Assembly (NCBI RefSeq): GCF_002086115.1
Contig: NZ_MVHJ01000013.1
Coordinates: 83,725 to 147,724, forward strand
DNA length: 64,000 nt
From: Mycolicibacterium bacteremicum
GTDB lineage: Bacteria; Actinomycetota; Actinomycetes; Mycobacteriales; Mycobacteriaceae
Direction of reading: 5' to 3'
Position 1 is the stretch's first letter. The number at the start of each line of letters is the position of its first letter. This document shows positions 52,045-62,961 of the stretch, piece by piece. The position numbers were made by a program, and so were the translations under genes. The notes beneath the pieces were generated by a model that searched no databases, was not told where the DNA came from, and saw only the letters and a list, made by a program, of their open reading frames with translations.

Positions 52045-53397
52045 TCAGCTCGTCGACAGCACCTGCGCGCCACGCAGGTCGGCGGCGATCACCCGGGCCG
52101 CGGCGTTCTGCCAGTTGTGCAGCGAACGCTGCGGGACATCGGTGACCAACCACTGCCAGGCCTGCCGGGCCACCGGATCCAGCCCGGCCGCGGTGGCGTT
52201 CTGGGCGTAGGCGCGCACCCCGACGACGTACGGGAAATACAGCGAGTTGTAGTGCCGCCACTGTTCGCCGGTGCCGAAGTCGCCGCCGTCGCGCGGTTTG
52301 AGCGCGGCGATCCGGTCGGCCAGCAGGGCCCGCAGTTCGTTGGCCCGCTCCAGCGGTTGGTCCGCGGCGCCGCGGGCGGCCAGCCGCTCGTCGATGACCG
52401 GCAGCGCGGTCAACGGGCTGGCGACCAGTTTGGACAGGTCCCCGTAGTGCCCCAGCGCCCGGCGGGTGAGCCGGGCGAAGGTGTCGTCGTCGAGCTGATC
52501 CAGCGGGTTGTCCGATCGCAACGGCAGCGCTGCCTCGGTGCTGCGCAGCGCCGCCCGGTCGGCCCGCAGCGCCGGCGAGAACGTCACCCGGTCCAGCACT
52601 CCGGCCAGCGGATCGGCCAACACGTTGATGGCGATGGCAACGGCGAGGCTGGTGAACAGCAGCACCGTCAACGCCGTCTGCGCCGAATCCCCGGCGACCG
52701 CCAGCCCGATGACGGCCTGCCCACCGAACAGGACGGCGATCGCGGACGTGCCGAGCACCGACCGCAGCATGTCGGCCCGCAGCGCCTGGCCTTCGTCGAA
52801 CGCATCCCAGAGTGCGACCGCCACTCCGAGCAGGGCTACGTCGAAACCGGTGGACGCCAACGCCAGCCAGCTCGGCAGCAGTCCGAGCGGGATGACCAGG
52901 ATGGCGTTGCCGAGCGCGAAGAACAGCGTCGCGACCAGAACGAAACGGACCACCGGGACCGGTTGGGCGGGGCGCAGCATGGCGGTGACCATCGCGCCCA
53001 GCGACGGCAGCGACACCGCGGCGAACATCAGCCAGTGCCCGGCACGCAGCGGCCCGTCGACGCTGCCGGCCAGCGCGGCACCGGTGAACGCGACGGCGGC
53101 GACCGCGCACACCAGGGCGATCTCCCCCACCCGGCTGCGCCAGGTGTCGATGGGCCGGGACAGCTCGACCAGCACCGCGAACCAGAAGATGCCGGGCAGC
53201 ACCACCAGGAACACCTCGATCTGGCTGAGCAACGCCGACCCGGTGACGACGCGCACGGCGTCCAGCGCGACGACGCCGGCGAAGCTGGTCAGCCCGGCCG
53301 CGGCCAGCACCAGCACCGGCTTGCGGGGGTCGCGCGCCAGCAGATACAACCCGAGCCACCAGCTGAGCGCGAAGACGACCGCCGACAGGCCCGCCAT
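52045..53397 (-). CDS. Unrecognised polytopic membrane protein with cytoplasmic C-terminal domain
   Basis: A 450-aa protein not assigned to a family. The first ~290 residues hold about eight or nine hydrophobic helices (from SAVVFALSWWLGLYLLA to TALTVLLFTSLAVAIAINVL). The last ~160 residues are soluble and contain LTRRALGHYGDLSKLVASPL, PVIDERLAARG and WRHYNSLYFPYVVGVRAYA. The layout recalls membrane sensors, but no kinase, cyclase or HTH motif is visible. Start MAGLSAVV at 53397 is 5 bases after the Z-FPP synthase stop, so it is probably cotranscribed with it. Confidence 0.7.
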   Translation of the reverse strand: MAGLSAVVFALSWWLGLYLLARDPRKPVLVLAAAGLTSFAGVVALDAVRVVTGSALLSQIEVFLVVLPGIFWFAVLVELSRPIDTWRSRVGEIALVCAVAAVAFTGAALAGSVDGPLRAGHWLMFAAVSLPSLGAMVTAMLRPAQPVPVVRFVLVATLFFALGNAILVIPLGLLPSWLALASTGFDVALLGVAVALWDAFDEGQALRADMLRSVLGTSAIAVLFGGQAVIGLAVAGDSAQTALTVLLFTSLAVAIAINVLADPLAGVLDRVTFSPALRADRAALRSTEAALPLRSDNPLDQLDDDTFARLTRRALGHYGDLSKLVASPLTALPVIDERLAARGAADQPLERANELRALLADRIAALKPRDGGDFGTGEQWRHYNSLYFPYVVGVRAYAQNATAAGLDPVARQAWQWLVTDVPQRSLHNWQNAAARVIAADLRGAQVLSTS

Positions 53398-53402
53398 GAG
53401 CG

Positions 53403-54206
53403 CTACAGCCCGTGCCTGCGGTGTCGCATGGTGAAGTCGCGCAACGCGCGCAGGAAGTCGACCCGGCGGAATGCCGGCCAGTGCGCCTCGGTGAACCACA
53501 TCTCCGAATAGGCGCTCTGCCACAACAGGAATCCGGAGAGACGTTGCTCACCGGAGGTCCGGATGACGAGGTCCGGGTCGGGTTGACCGGAGGTGTAGAG
53601 GTTCTCCGAGATGGCCTCGACGGTCACGGACTCGACGAGCTGTTCGGCGGTGGCTCCGTTGGCGAGTTCCTTGCCCAGTAGGCCGCGTACCGCGTCGACG
53701 ATCTCTTGCCGGCCGCCGTAGCCGACCGCGACGTTGACCTGCAGTGCCCCGGGTGCCGCGGTGCCGGCCGTGCCCTCGACCGCGTCGCGCAGTCGACGCG
53801 CCGGCTCCTCGCCGAGCAGCTCCAGGTCTCCGACGGTGCGCACGCTCCAATGGTTGTCGGGCGCGCAGATCTGCTCGACGACATCGGTGATGATCTCGAT
53901 GAGCTGGGCCAGTTCGTCCGGATCGCGTTGCAGGTTCTCGGTGGACAGCAGATACACCGTCGTCAGCTCGATGCCGGCGGCCTGGCACCAGCGCAGCATC
54001 TCGGCGATCTTGGCCGCACCCCTGCGGTAGCCGTAGCTGACATCGTCGAAGCCGGCGTCGCGGGCCCATCGGCGATTACCGTCACACAACACCGCGATGT
54101 GGCGCGGGAGCTCAGACCTGGCCTGCGCCAACTCGCGACGCAACCGCATTTCGTACAGCCGGTAGGCCGGCTCTTTGAGTCGCGGCGGAATGATCTCCAC
54201 AGCCAT
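53403..54206 (-). CDS. Short-chain Z-isoprenyl diphosphate synthase (Z-FPP synthase, Rv1086-like)
   Basis: A 267-aa UPP-synthase-family cis-prenyltransferase. HIAVLCDGNRRWARDAG (diphosphate-binding Asp), LSTENLQRDPDEL and VIRTSGEQRLSGFLLWQSAY with EMWFTEAHWPAF are hallmarks. The sequence closely follows Rv1086, which makes (2Z,6E)-farnesyl diphosphate for decaprenyl phosphate synthesis. Start MAVEIIPPRLKEP at 54206 or GTG 54200; the longer upstream frame is not supported. It is divergent from the hemolysin III gene, 50 bases apart. Confidence 0.93.
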   Translation of the reverse strand: MAVEIIPPRLKEPAYRLYEMRLRRELAQARSELPRHIAVLCDGNRRWARDAGFDDVSYGYRRGAAKIAEMLRWCQAAGIELTTVYLLSTENLQRDPDELAQLIEIITDVVEQICAPDNHWSVRTVGDLELLGEEPARRLRDAVEGTAGTAAPGALQVNVAVGYGGRQEIVDAVRGLLGKELANGATAEQLVESVTVEAISENLYTSGQPDPDLVIRTSGEQRLSGFLLWQSAYSEMWFTEAHWPAFRRVDFLRALRDFTMRHRRHGL

Positions 54207-54256
54207 CAAGACTACTGTGATGCCTGGGCTATTCCGTGCCACTCAGGGGAGGTGAC

Positions 54257-54994
54257 ATGTCCACACCGATCAACTCGAGCCGGCCGTACCGCTCAGCAGC
54301 AGTGCGCGCGGCCGAAGATCTGCCCGAAGCTGTCGCCGAAGGCGTCGCACAGTTCCTCGGACGGCCGCGGGCCCGCGGCTGGATCCACGTGTACTCGGCC
54401 GTCGTGGCCTTCATCGCCGGCGCCGCTCTGGTGGCGGTGTCATGGTCGATGGAGTCGACCCGGGCCGGCCTGGCGACCCTGCTCTACACGTTCACGATCG
54501 TGGCGATGTTCGCCGTCAGCGGGACCTACCACCGGGTGACCTGGACGTCGGCTCGCGCCCGCAAATGGATGAAGCGCCTGGATCATTCGATGATCTTCGT
54601 CTTCATCGCAGGCAGTTACACGCCGTTCGCCCTGCTGGCACTGCCGTCCGAGAAGGGCATGGTGCTGTTCTGGATCGTGTGGGGCGGTGCGATCGCCGGA
54701 GTGCTACTCAAGATGTTCTGGCCGTCGGCGCCCGCGTGGGTCGGCGTGCCGCTGTACCTGCTGCTGGGCTGGGTGGCCGCGTGGTTCATCGGTCCGATCA
54801 TGGACGGTGCCGGGGTGGCCGCGGTGGTGCTGCTGATCGTCGGCGGCGCGCTGTATTCGATCGGCGGGGTGCTCTACGGGCTGAAGTGGCCCAACCCGTG
54901 GCCGACGACATTCGGTCACCACGAGTTCTTCCACGCCTGCACCGCAGTCGCGGCGATCTGCCACTACATCGCGATGTGGTTCGCCGTCTTCTGA
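54257..54994 (+). CDS. Hemolysin III / PAQR-family membrane protein (Rv1085c-like)
   Basis: A 245-aa integral membrane protein with seven transmembrane helices. The conserved PAQR-type residues are in [29 protein letters not shown] and [19 protein letters not shown], giving a His/Asp set that may bind zinc. The ATG at 54257 follows AGGGGAGGTG, a very strong RBS. Bacterial members are annotated as hemolysin III, though hydrolase or receptor-like roles are debated. The extragenic hairpin element begins just after its stop. Confidence 0.92.
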   Translation: MSTPINSSRPYRSAAVRAAEDLPEAVAEGVAQFLGRPRARGWIHVYSAVVAFIAGAALVAVSWSMESTRAGLATLLYTFTIVAMFAVSGTYHRVTWTSARARKWMKRLDHSMIFVFIAGSYTPFALLALPSEKGMVLFWIVWGGAIAGVLLKMFWPSAPAWVGVPLYLLLGWVAAWFIGPIMDGAGVAAVVLLIVGGALYSIGGVLYGLKWPNPWPTTFGHHEFFHACTAVAAICHYIAMWFAVF

Positions 54995-54998
54995 CCTT

Positions 54999-55062
54999 TC
55001 CGCCGAGCGTGCGTGTTTGCGGGCAACACGCCGGGTCATCGGGCGAGTTTGTGCACGCTCGT
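54999..55062 (+). repeat. Extragenic hairpin element, copy 2
   Basis: It starts 5 bases after the hemolysin III stop and reads CGAGCGTGCGTGTTTGC with inner pair AACACGCCG and distal arm GTGCACGCTCG, the same design as 15872-15944. It is oriented in the direction of the preceding gene. Confidence 0.65.
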
Positions 55063-55148
55063 CGCGACGTATGCGCACGCTCGTGGATCAGCTCGACCCC
55101 ACCGGTCCTCACTCCGCGACCCTGAGCGCGAACGCGCGACACCCCGGT

Positions 55149-55216
55149 GAGCGTGCGCGAACTCCGCTGTGCGGGCGGCGTGTCGGGTGCAGACACGCAC
55201 GCTCGCCGGGAACGGG
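55149..55216 (-). repeat. Extragenic hairpin element, copy 3 (inverted)
   Basis: The reverse complement closely matches copy 1 (GGCGAGCGTGCGTGTCTGCA and onward). It ends 4 bases before the stop of the NTF2-fold gene at 55220 and is oriented downstream of that minus-strand gene. With copy 2 it brackets the 225-base gap between convergent genes. Confidence 0.65.
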
Positions 55217-55219
55217 AGG

Positions 55220-55588
55220 CTAGAGCTGGGTGATGTTCGACGGGCCCCAGTACGCCTTCATCGACGTGATGAGTCCCTCGCCGTTGAACGTCATCACCTC
55301 GATGGGCTCGATGCGCATCGCCCCGCCCACGGTGATGGCGAACACGAATGCGGCCTCGGTGCCGCCGGCCCGGAAGGACAGCAGCTCGGTGCTCACCTCG
55401 ACGCCGTCGATGTTCTTGTAGAACCCGGCGATGGCCTGCCGGCCGATGTGCACCTCGCCACCGCCCACCGGGTCCTCCAACGTGGCGTCCTCGGCGTAGA
55501 GCGCGGCCACCTCATCGGAACTGCCCTTGGCAGCGGTGTCGAGGTAGCGCTGCACGAATCCTTGCAAGACATCCGGCTCGAAGCTCAT
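55220..55588 (-). CDS. Ketosteroid-isomerase-like NTF2-fold protein
   Basis: A 122-aa SnoaL/ketosteroid-isomerase-like protein. FVQRYLDTAAKGSSDEVAALYAEDATLEDPVGG and GRQAIAGFYKNI match the steroid Delta-isomerase/SnoaL pattern, and FNGEGLITSMKAYWGPSN is the typical end. An Asp/Glu catalytic base cannot be confirmed by eye. The gene ends beside an extragenic hairpin. Its start is 11 bases from the stop of the upstream thioredoxin-like gene, so it is likely in the same operon. Confidence 0.82.
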   Translation of the reverse strand: MSFEPDVLQGFVQRYLDTAAKGSSDEVAALYAEDATLEDPVGGGEVHIGRQAIAGFYKNIDGVEVSTELLSFRAGGTEAAFVFAITVGGAMRIEPIEVMTFNGEGLITSMKAYWGPSNITQL

Positions 55589-55599
55589 GTCCGGCCACG

Positions 55600-57571
<1,972 letters not shown>

Positions 57572-57600
<29 letters not shown>

Positions 57601-57832
57601 TCGTCGTGCCCTCGTCGACAGCCTGGTCGGGTTCGGGATGCTCGGGGTCGAACGACTCCGGCAGCCGCTTGAGGTGCCGGTTCATCGAGAACACCAGCGC
57701 GAAGGTGCCGACCAGCAGCAGCACCAGCACCAGCAGGCCGACGGGACTGGCCTTACCGAAGTCCGGGCCGGTCTGGCGCGGCCCACCTTCCTCGGCGAGC
57801 AGGGTGGCGGCGATCAGAAGCAGGTCAGTCAT
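57572..57832 (-). CDS. Small membrane protein (Rv1083-like)
   Basis: An 86-aa protein. A short N-terminus ([17 protein letters not shown]) precedes one clear transmembrane helix (about residues 32-52, [17 protein letters not shown]) and an acidic tail ([16 protein letters not shown]). The ATG overlaps the mca stop as ATGA, so it is translated together with mca. It matches the conserved mca-Rv1083 pair, which suggests a link to mycothiol metabolism or its membrane localisation, though that is only inference. Confidence 0.85.
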
Positions 57833-58695
57833 GGCTCGATTCCGGCGAACAGGTCGGTTTCGGGCAGCTGCACGGCAACCCGGGACCGCGCGAGCTCGAA
57901 CTCCTCGGTCGGCCAGAGTCGCTGCTGCCACTCCATCGGGGTGGTGAAGAAGAAGCTCTTGGGGTCGATCTGGGTGGCGTGCGCTATCAGCGCCTCGTCA
58001 CGCTGGGTGAAGTACTTCGCGCATTCGATCCGGGTGGTCACCCGCTTCTCGACGATGTCCTCCTCGGCGTCCCAGTTCTCCAACCACTTCGCGAACGGGC
58101 CCTCCTGGCCGTGCTTGGTGAACTCGTCCTGCAGCACCTGCATGCGCTGCCGCAGGAAACCGTGGTTGTAGTACAGCTTGGACACCGCCCACGGCGGGCC
58201 CGCATCGGGGAAGCGCACGTGATCGGCGGCCGCCTCATACGCCGCGACCGACACCTCGTGGCAACGGATGTGATCCGGGTGCGGGTAACCACCGTTCTCG
58301 TCGTAGGTGGTCAGCACGTGCGGGCGGAACTCGCGGATCACCCGGACCAGGCGTTCGACCGGCTCCTCCAGCGGCACCAGGGCGAAGCAGCCCTCCGGCA
58401 ACGGGGGCAACGGATCGCCCTCGGGCAGCCCGGAGTCGACGAAGCCCAGCCAGTGGTGCTCGACGCCCAGGATCTCGGCGGCGCGCGCCATCTCGTCGCG
58501 ACGGACCTCGTGAATGCGGCCGTGCACCTCGGGGATGTCCATGGCCGGATTCAGGATGTCGCCGCGTTCACCGCCGGTCAGGGTCACCACCATCACCCTG
58601 GCGCCCTCGTCGGCATAGCGTGCGGTCGTCGCCGCACCCTTACTGGATTCATCATCGGGGTGGGCGTGCACCGCCATCAAGCGCAATTCAGTCAT
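57829..58695 (-). CDS. mca: Mycothiol S-conjugate amidase
   Basis: A 288-aa zinc amidase of the LmbE/PIG-L family. [14 protein letters not shown] (residues 8-21) holds the first zinc ligands and catalytic Asp, and [15 protein letters not shown] the second His. It cleaves mycothiol-electrophile conjugates to mercapturic acids and GlcN-inositol. Overall length and motifs match Mca rather than MshB. It is cotranslated with the small membrane protein downstream and divergent from the DUF4307 gene. Confidence 0.96.
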   Translation of the reverse strand: MTELRLMAVHAHPDDESSKGAATTARYADEGARVMVVTLTGGERGDILNPAMDIPEVHGRIHEVRRDEMARAAEILGVEHHWLGFVDSGLPEGDPLPPLPEGCFALVPLEEPVERLVRVIREFRPHVLTTYDENGGYPHPDHIRCHEVSVAAYEAAADHVRFPDAGPPWAVSKLYYNHGFLRQRMQVLQDEFTKHGQEGPFAKWLENWDAEEDIVEKRVTTRIECAKYFTQRDEALIAHATQIDPKSFFFTTPMEWQQRLWPTEEFELARSRVAVQLPETDLFAGIEP

Positions 58696-58792
58696 CGTCT
58701 CTCATCTAACGAAGGCGTCCCTCTCGCGTATGCCCGCCACCCCTATAGTTCCAGGTCTACGTGAAGCCACCGACCGACGGGCACCCAAAACC

Positions 58793-59218
58793 TTGACCAT
58801 CGACCGCCCCGCCGCCCGCTACGGGCGTCAGAAGCTGCCCCGGGCCACCCGCCGTGGCCTGGTGATCGGCCTGTTCCTGCTGATTGTGGCGGTCGGGGTC
58901 GGCATCGCCGTCATCGCGTTCCAACGGTTCGGCACCGCGGATGCGAAGGGCGAGCTGAGCGGGTATCGGCTGATCGACGACCAGACGGTGGCGGTGACCA
59001 TCACCGTGACGCGCTCGGACCCGTCGGTCCCGGCGGTGTGCATCGTGCGGGCCCGGTCCATCGACGGCGCCGAGACCGGCCGTCGCGAGGTCCTGGTCCC
59101 GCCGTCGACCGCCGACTCGGTGGTGATCGACACGGAGGTCAAGTCGACGAAACCGCCGGTCGTCGGTGATATCTACGGCTGCGGGATCGACGTACCGGAC
59201 TACCTCGTAGCGCCCTGA
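58793..59218 (+). CDS. DUF4307 domain-containing membrane protein (Rv1081c-like)
   Basis: A ~141-aa protein. A basic N-terminus (AARYGRQKLPRATRRG) precedes one transmembrane helix and an extracytoplasmic DUF4307 domain (GYRLIDDQTVAVTITVTR, CIVRARSIDGAETGRREVLV, VGDIYGCGIDVPDYL). I prefer a TTG start at 58793 because the protein then begins like Rv1081c and leaves room for the promoter (a TATAGT-like -10 at 58744). The ATG at 58730 is in frame and would add 21 residues. Function unknown. Confidence 0.8.
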   Translation: MTIDRPAARYGRQKLPRATRRGLVIGLFLLIVAVGVGIAVIAFQRFGTADAKGELSGYRLIDDQTVAVTITVTRSDPSVPAVCIVRARSIDGAETGRREVLVPPSTADSVVIDTEVKSTKPPVVGDIYGCGIDVPDYLVAP

Positions 59219-59292
59219 CGCGGCGGACGCAACGAACTGCGGGCAGCAAAATCATGAAAACCCGCTGACCCGGCGGTGGTAAGCTCGTCACA

Positions 59293-59319
59293 TACACGGT
59301 TCCGCACTGGAGCCGTGTA
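59293..59319 (+). promoter_or_regulatory. Hairpin in the greA leader
   Basis: TACACGGTTCC (59293-59303) and GGAGCCGTGTA (59309-59319) pair over 11 positions with one G-T pair around a 5-base loop. It lies ~100 bases upstream of the greA ATG and is followed by TTGCTGCATTT. It may terminate an upstream transcript, attenuate greA, or stabilise its leader. Confidence 0.5.
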
Positions 59320-59421
59320 TTGCTGCATTTGCGCGCGATCGGCGCCTGCAACAGCGGCGATACACGACCTTTTCACGCGATACGTCGCGGGGGAAATGAC
59401 CAACGACAGGAGCGCGAGGAC

Positions 59422-59916
59422 ATGACCGATACCCAGGTCACCTGGCTGACCGAAGAGGCCTACGACCGGTTGAAGGCCGAGCTGGATCAGCTGATCGCCA
59501 ACCGGCCGGTCATCGCCGCCGAGATCAACGACCGTCGCGAAGAGGGCGACCTGCGCGAGAACGGTGGCTACCACGCCGCCCGCGAGGAGCAGGGCCAGCA
59601 GGAAGCGCGCATCCGTCAGCTCCAGGAACTGCTCAACAACGCCAAGGTCGGCGAGGCCCCCAAGCAGTCCGGCGTCGCGCTCCCGGGCTCGGTGGTCAAG
59701 GTCTACTACGACGACGACAAGAACGACACCGAGACCTTCCTGATCGCCACCCGCCAGGAGGGCGTCAGCGACGGCAAGCTCGAGGTCTACTCGCCGAACT
59801 CCCCGCTGGGCGGCGCGCTGATCGACGCCAAGGAAGGCGAGAGCCGCACCTACACCGTGCCCAACGGCAACACCGTGAAGGTCACCCTGATCAGCGCGGA
59901 GCCGTATCACGCCTGA
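59422..59916 (+). CDS. greA: Transcription elongation factor GreA
   Basis: A 164-aa GreA. The N-terminal coiled coil (about residues 10-75, with [24 protein letters not shown] forming the acidic tip region) precedes an FKBP-like C-terminal domain ending [13 protein letters not shown]. It stimulates RNA cleavage by backtracked RNA polymerase. The ATG at 59422 follows AGGAGCG/GAGGA purines. The 203-base leader contains a strong hairpin. Confidence 0.96.
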   Translation: MTDTQVTWLTEEAYDRLKAELDQLIANRPVIAAEINDRREEGDLRENGGYHAAREEQGQQEARIRQLQELLNNAKVGEAPKQSGVALPGSVVKVYYDDDKNDTETFLIATRQEGVSDGKLEVYSPNSPLGGALIDAKEGESRTYTVPNGNTVKVTLISAEPYHA

Positions 59917-59927
59917 CGCCGTCCCCG

Positions 59928-60581
59928 ATGGCCCTGATCGCCGAGGATCTGCTGCTGCTGCTCCTCGACAACGCCGCCGCCCAGCCCGGGCTCGAGCGGC
60001 AGCGCAGACACCGTGTGCTCGGCGCTGCGATACTGCTCGACCTGGCGTGGGCGTGCCGGGTGCGGCCCTCGACCGACGGCGATGCCGTTCCCGCCGGCCG
60101 CCTGGTCGCGCTGGCCGGTGACACCCCGCTGGACCCGGTCACCGGACCGGCGTGGACGCTGCTGACCCGGCGGCCGGCGAAGGTGGGCGCGGCCGTCGCC
60201 AAGCTCAGCCGCGACGCCGAACCGCACCTGCTGGGCCAGCTGGAACGCGCGGGCCAGATTCAGTGGGTTCCGTTGTCGGCCAGAGAGTTCGCCTATCCGC
60301 TGCGCACCCGTGCCCGGGTGGAACCGGCCCGGGCGGCGCTGCTGGCGGCGCTGTTCGATCGCCGGCCACCCTCGGCACCGACCGCCGCGGCCATCTCCCT
60401 GTTGCACGCTGTCGACGGCCTCGGCGCGGTGCTCAGCCTCAACGACCGCGGCTGGCGGTGGGTGCACGCCCGCGCCGGCGAGATCGCCCTGGGCAGCTGG
60501 ATCGACGAGTCACCCACCGCACTGGCCGAGATCAACCTCGCGGTCACCATCTCAGCGCTGCGGCCGGTGCTGTCGTCCTGA
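59928..60581 (+). CDS. GPP34 (GOLPH3-like) family protein
   Basis: A 217-aa GPP34-domain protein. MALIAEDLLLLLLD at the N-terminus, RVLGAAILLDLAWACRV and the C-terminal ALFDRRPPSAPTAAAISLLHAVDGL match the GOLPH3-like fold of actinobacteria. Eukaryotic GOLPH3 binds phosphatidylinositol-4-phosphate, and lipid binding here is possible but unshown. It lies 11 bases after greA, probably cotranscribed, and is followed by a long hairpin before convergent metB. Confidence 0.85.
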   Translation: MALIAEDLLLLLLDNAAAQPGLERQRRHRVLGAAILLDLAWACRVRPSTDGDAVPAGRLVALAGDTPLDPVTGPAWTLLTRRPAKVGAAVAKLSRDAEPHLLGQLERAGQIQWVPLSAREFAYPLRTRARVEPARAALLAALFDRRPPSAPTAAAISLLHAVDGLGAVLSLNDRGWRWVHARAGEIALGSWIDESPTALAEINLAVTISALRPVLSS

Positions 60582-60585
60582 TCCG

Positions 60586-60645
60586 GCGAGCAGACGCAAA
60601 ACTGCCTGTTTTCACGGTGTAGAGGGCAGGTTTGCGTCTGCTCGG
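60586..60645. terminator. Long bidirectional hairpin between GPP34 and metB genes
   Basis: The left arm (60586-60606, GCGAGCAGACGCAAAACTGCC) pairs with the right arm (60625-60645, GGCAGGTTTGCGTCTGCTCG plus one base) over about 20 positions with one mismatch and an 18-base loop. It sits between convergent stops at 60581 and 60658. Confidence 0.75.
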
Positions 60646-60657
60646 CGGAGGAAGTGG

Positions 60658-61848
60658 CTACCGCAGCGCCTGTTCGATATCGCCGAGCAGGTCGGCGGCC
60701 TCCTCGATGCCGACCGAGAGGCGCACCAGGTCCTCGGGTACCTCAAGCTGAGATCCGGCGGTCGAGGCGTGCGTCATCGCGCCGGGATGCTCGATCAGCG
60801 ACTCCACCCCGCCCAGAGATTCAGCCAGAATGAATATCTCGGTGCGGGCGCAGAAATCGCGCGCGGCGGCCACTCCTCCGCGCAGCCGCACCGAGATCAT
60901 GCCGCCGAAGCCGGACATCTGCTTGGCCGCAACCTCGTGGTTGGGGTGGTTGGGCAGCCCCGGGTAGAGCACGGATTCGATGGCCGGATGCTCGACCAGG
61001 AATTCGGCGACCTTCGCCGCGTTCTCGCTGTGCCGCTGCATGCGCAACACCAGTGTCTTGAGGCCCCGCATGGTCAGGTAGGCGTCGAACGGACCGGGCA
61101 CCGCACCGGCCCCGTTCTGCAGGAATGCGAACGCGGTGTCGAGTTCCTCGTCGCTGGTCAGCAACGCCCCGCCGACCACATCGGAATGCCCGCCGATGTA
61201 CTTCGTGGTCGAGTGCAACACGATATCGGCACCCAGGGTCAGCGGCTGTTGCAGCGCCGGAGAGGCAAAGGTGTTGTCCACCAACAATTTCGCGCCGGCT
61301 GTTGCGGAGATCTCGGCGATGCCTGCGATATCGGCGATCGACAGCAGCGGGTTGGTCGGCGTTTCGACCCAGATCAATTTGGTCTCACGCGTCACCGCGG
61401 CGGCGACGGCGTCGAGCTCGGCCAGCGCGACCGGCGTGTAGCGAATCCCCCACTGCGTGAACACCTTGTCGATCAGTCGGAAGGTGCCGCCGTAGGCGTC
61501 GTCGGGGATGACGACGTGATCCCCGGGGCGCAGCACCGCCCGTAGGACGCAGTCGGTGGCCGCCATGCCCGAGGCGAAGGCCCGCCCGAAATCGGCCTGC
61601 TCGACGGCGGCCAGCGAGGCCTCCAGCGCGGCGCGCGTGGGGTTACCGGTGCGGGCGTACTCGAAGCCGCCGCGTAGCCCGCCGACGCCGTCCTGGGCGA
61701 AGGTGGAACTGGCATAGATCGGGGCGTTGACGGCACCGGTGGCCGGATCCGGGCGGAAGCCCGCGTGGATCGCCCTGGTCGCCAGACCCTGCCACCGGTG
61801 TGCATCGTGTGCACTGCGCTGTTCACCCATGCCGGTAAGGGTAGTCAT
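60658..61848 (-). CDS. metB: Cystathionine gamma-synthase
   Basis: A 396-aa PLP enzyme of trans-sulfuration. ATRAIHAGFRPDPATGAV, YARTGNPTRAALEASLA, SGMAATDC and the PLP-lysine motif LHSTTKYIGGHSDVVGG are present, with LGGVESLIEHPGAMTHA near the C-terminus. It follows M. tuberculosis MetB (Rv1079) closely. ATG 61848 (MTTLTGMGEQ) is favoured because GGAG lies 6-8 bases upstream; ATG 61830 (MGEQRSAHD) aligns better with the Rv1079 start. Confidence 0.95.
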   Translation of the reverse strand: MTTLTGMGEQRSAHDAHRWQGLATRAIHAGFRPDPATGAVNAPIYASSTFAQDGVGGLRGGFEYARTGNPTRAALEASLAAVEQADFGRAFASGMAATDCVLRAVLRPGDHVVIPDDAYGGTFRLIDKVFTQWGIRYTPVALAELDAVAAAVTRETKLIWVETPTNPLLSIADIAGIAEISATAGAKLLVDNTFASPALQQPLTLGADIVLHSTTKYIGGHSDVVGGALLTSDEELDTAFAFLQNGAGAVPGPFDAYLTMRGLKTLVLRMQRHSENAAKVAEFLVEHPAIESVLYPGLPNHPNHEVAAKQMSGFGGMISVRLRGGVAAARDFCARTEIFILAESLGGVESLIEHPGAMTHASTAGSQLEVPEDLVRLSVGIEEAADLLGDIEQALR

Positions 61849-61863
61849 TCTCCGACAAACGAA

Positions 61864-61893
61864 ACGGGGTGGACCCGTTGCGGTCCACCCCGT
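61864..61893 (-). terminator. Intrinsic terminator after the 61912 gene
   Basis: ACGGGGTGGACC (61864-61875) pairs perfectly with GGTCCACCCCGT (61882-61893) around a 6-base loop. On the minus strand the stem is followed by TTTCGTTTG, close to a classical rho-independent site. It separates the 61912 gene from metB. Confidence 0.85.
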
Positions 61894-61911
61894 CTCTTGC
61901 GCCGGACCCGG

Positions 61912-62778
61912 CTAGGGCGTCGGCGGTGCCACCTGGCCGCCGGTCAGGCGGCGGAAGGCGTACACCTGGAACAGGATCGCGACCGGCGCGGCCACCAGCA
62001 GGCCGACGTAGCAGACGAACGATCCGACGGCGAGGACCACCGAGTACAGCAGCCAGGCGATCAACACCTGGACGAAGTTGTTCTTGGCGATGTCGATGCT
62101 CGTCTTGATCGCGTCGATGGCCGACAGGTTGCGATCGATCAGCGCGACGGTGGTGAAGAAGGCGAAGATCGACACGATCAGGCCCGGGATGTAGCAGAGC
62201 AGGCTGCCCAGCGCGGTGGCGATCCCGACCAGCAGCGTCGCCACGATGACGGGACCGATGAGGCGCGGCTTGAAGAACGACCCGATGCTCACCGGCACGC
62301 CGTTGGCGATGTCCAGAACCCCGCCGATGTAGGCCGACGAGATGGCGGCCAACAACACCAACAGCAGGATGGTGCCGAGCACGATGACGAAGATGCTGGC
62401 TCCACCGAGGCCGGCGCTGTATTCGTAGCTGAAGCCGGTGTCGTAGGAGTCGTAGGTGGTCACCCCGCTCGGGGCCAGCGCCGTGGCGATCCCGAAGATG
62501 ATGCCGGCGAGAACGCCGATGATCAGCGCGTAGACCAGGGTCGGGACGATCAGCGCGGCGGCGTTCTTGGTGAACTTGTTCCAGGCCCAGGAGAACGCAT
62601 CACCGACGGCGAACTGGCCGGGGCCACCCGGGTAACCCGGCTGCGGGTACCCCGGTGGCGGCGGGGCGTAGCCGCCCTGCGGCGGGGGCGGGAACCCACC
62701 CTGCGGCGGGTTGTTCTCGGACGGCGGCGGGAAACCGCCGGGCGGCGTGCTGCCCGGCGGAGGAGGCGGTTGTGTCAT
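61912..62778 (-). CDS. Proline-rich N-terminus polytopic membrane protein
   Basis: A 288-aa protein. A ~55-residue Pro/Gly-rich cytoplasmic N-terminus (PPPQGGYAPPPPGYPQPGYP) precedes about five or six transmembrane helices (about residues 75-275; for example LIVPTLVYALIIGVLAGIIF and VIVATLLVGIATALGSLLCY). It resembles the DUF975/glycerophosphodiester-phosphodiesterase-type membrane domain of many actinobacterial proteins. Function unknown. The Pro-rich head is shared with the Pra-like genes upstream. The interval 62779-62961 contains no gene. Confidence 0.8.
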   Translation of the reverse strand: MTQPPPPPGSTPPGGFPPPSENNPPQGGFPPPPQGGYAPPPPGYPQPGYPGGPGQFAVGDAFSWAWNKFTKNAAALIVPTLVYALIIGVLAGIIFGIATALAPSGVTTYDSYDTGFSYEYSAGLGGASIFVIVLGTILLLVLLAAISSAYIGGVLDIANGVPVSIGSFFKPRLIGPVIVATLLVGIATALGSLLCYIPGLIVSIFAFFTTVALIDRNLSAIDAIKTSIDIAKNNFVQVLIAWLLYSVVLAVGSFVCYVGLLVAAPVAILFQVYAFRRLTGGQVAPPTP

Positions 62779-62961
62779 GTCACCTTCTCGTGAGAATTGA
62801 GTACTGACAAACGCAGCGCCATCGGCGCGTGGGGTGAGCCTATGTCACGCCGGTGCCGTGGCGACGGTCAAGATCACATTGAATCCGACGGTGTCCTGTT
62901 CCTCGGCGTGGCTGCGGCCCAGAGTGTCTGCGCCGGCGCTTGGTGAATTCTTGGTGTCCGG

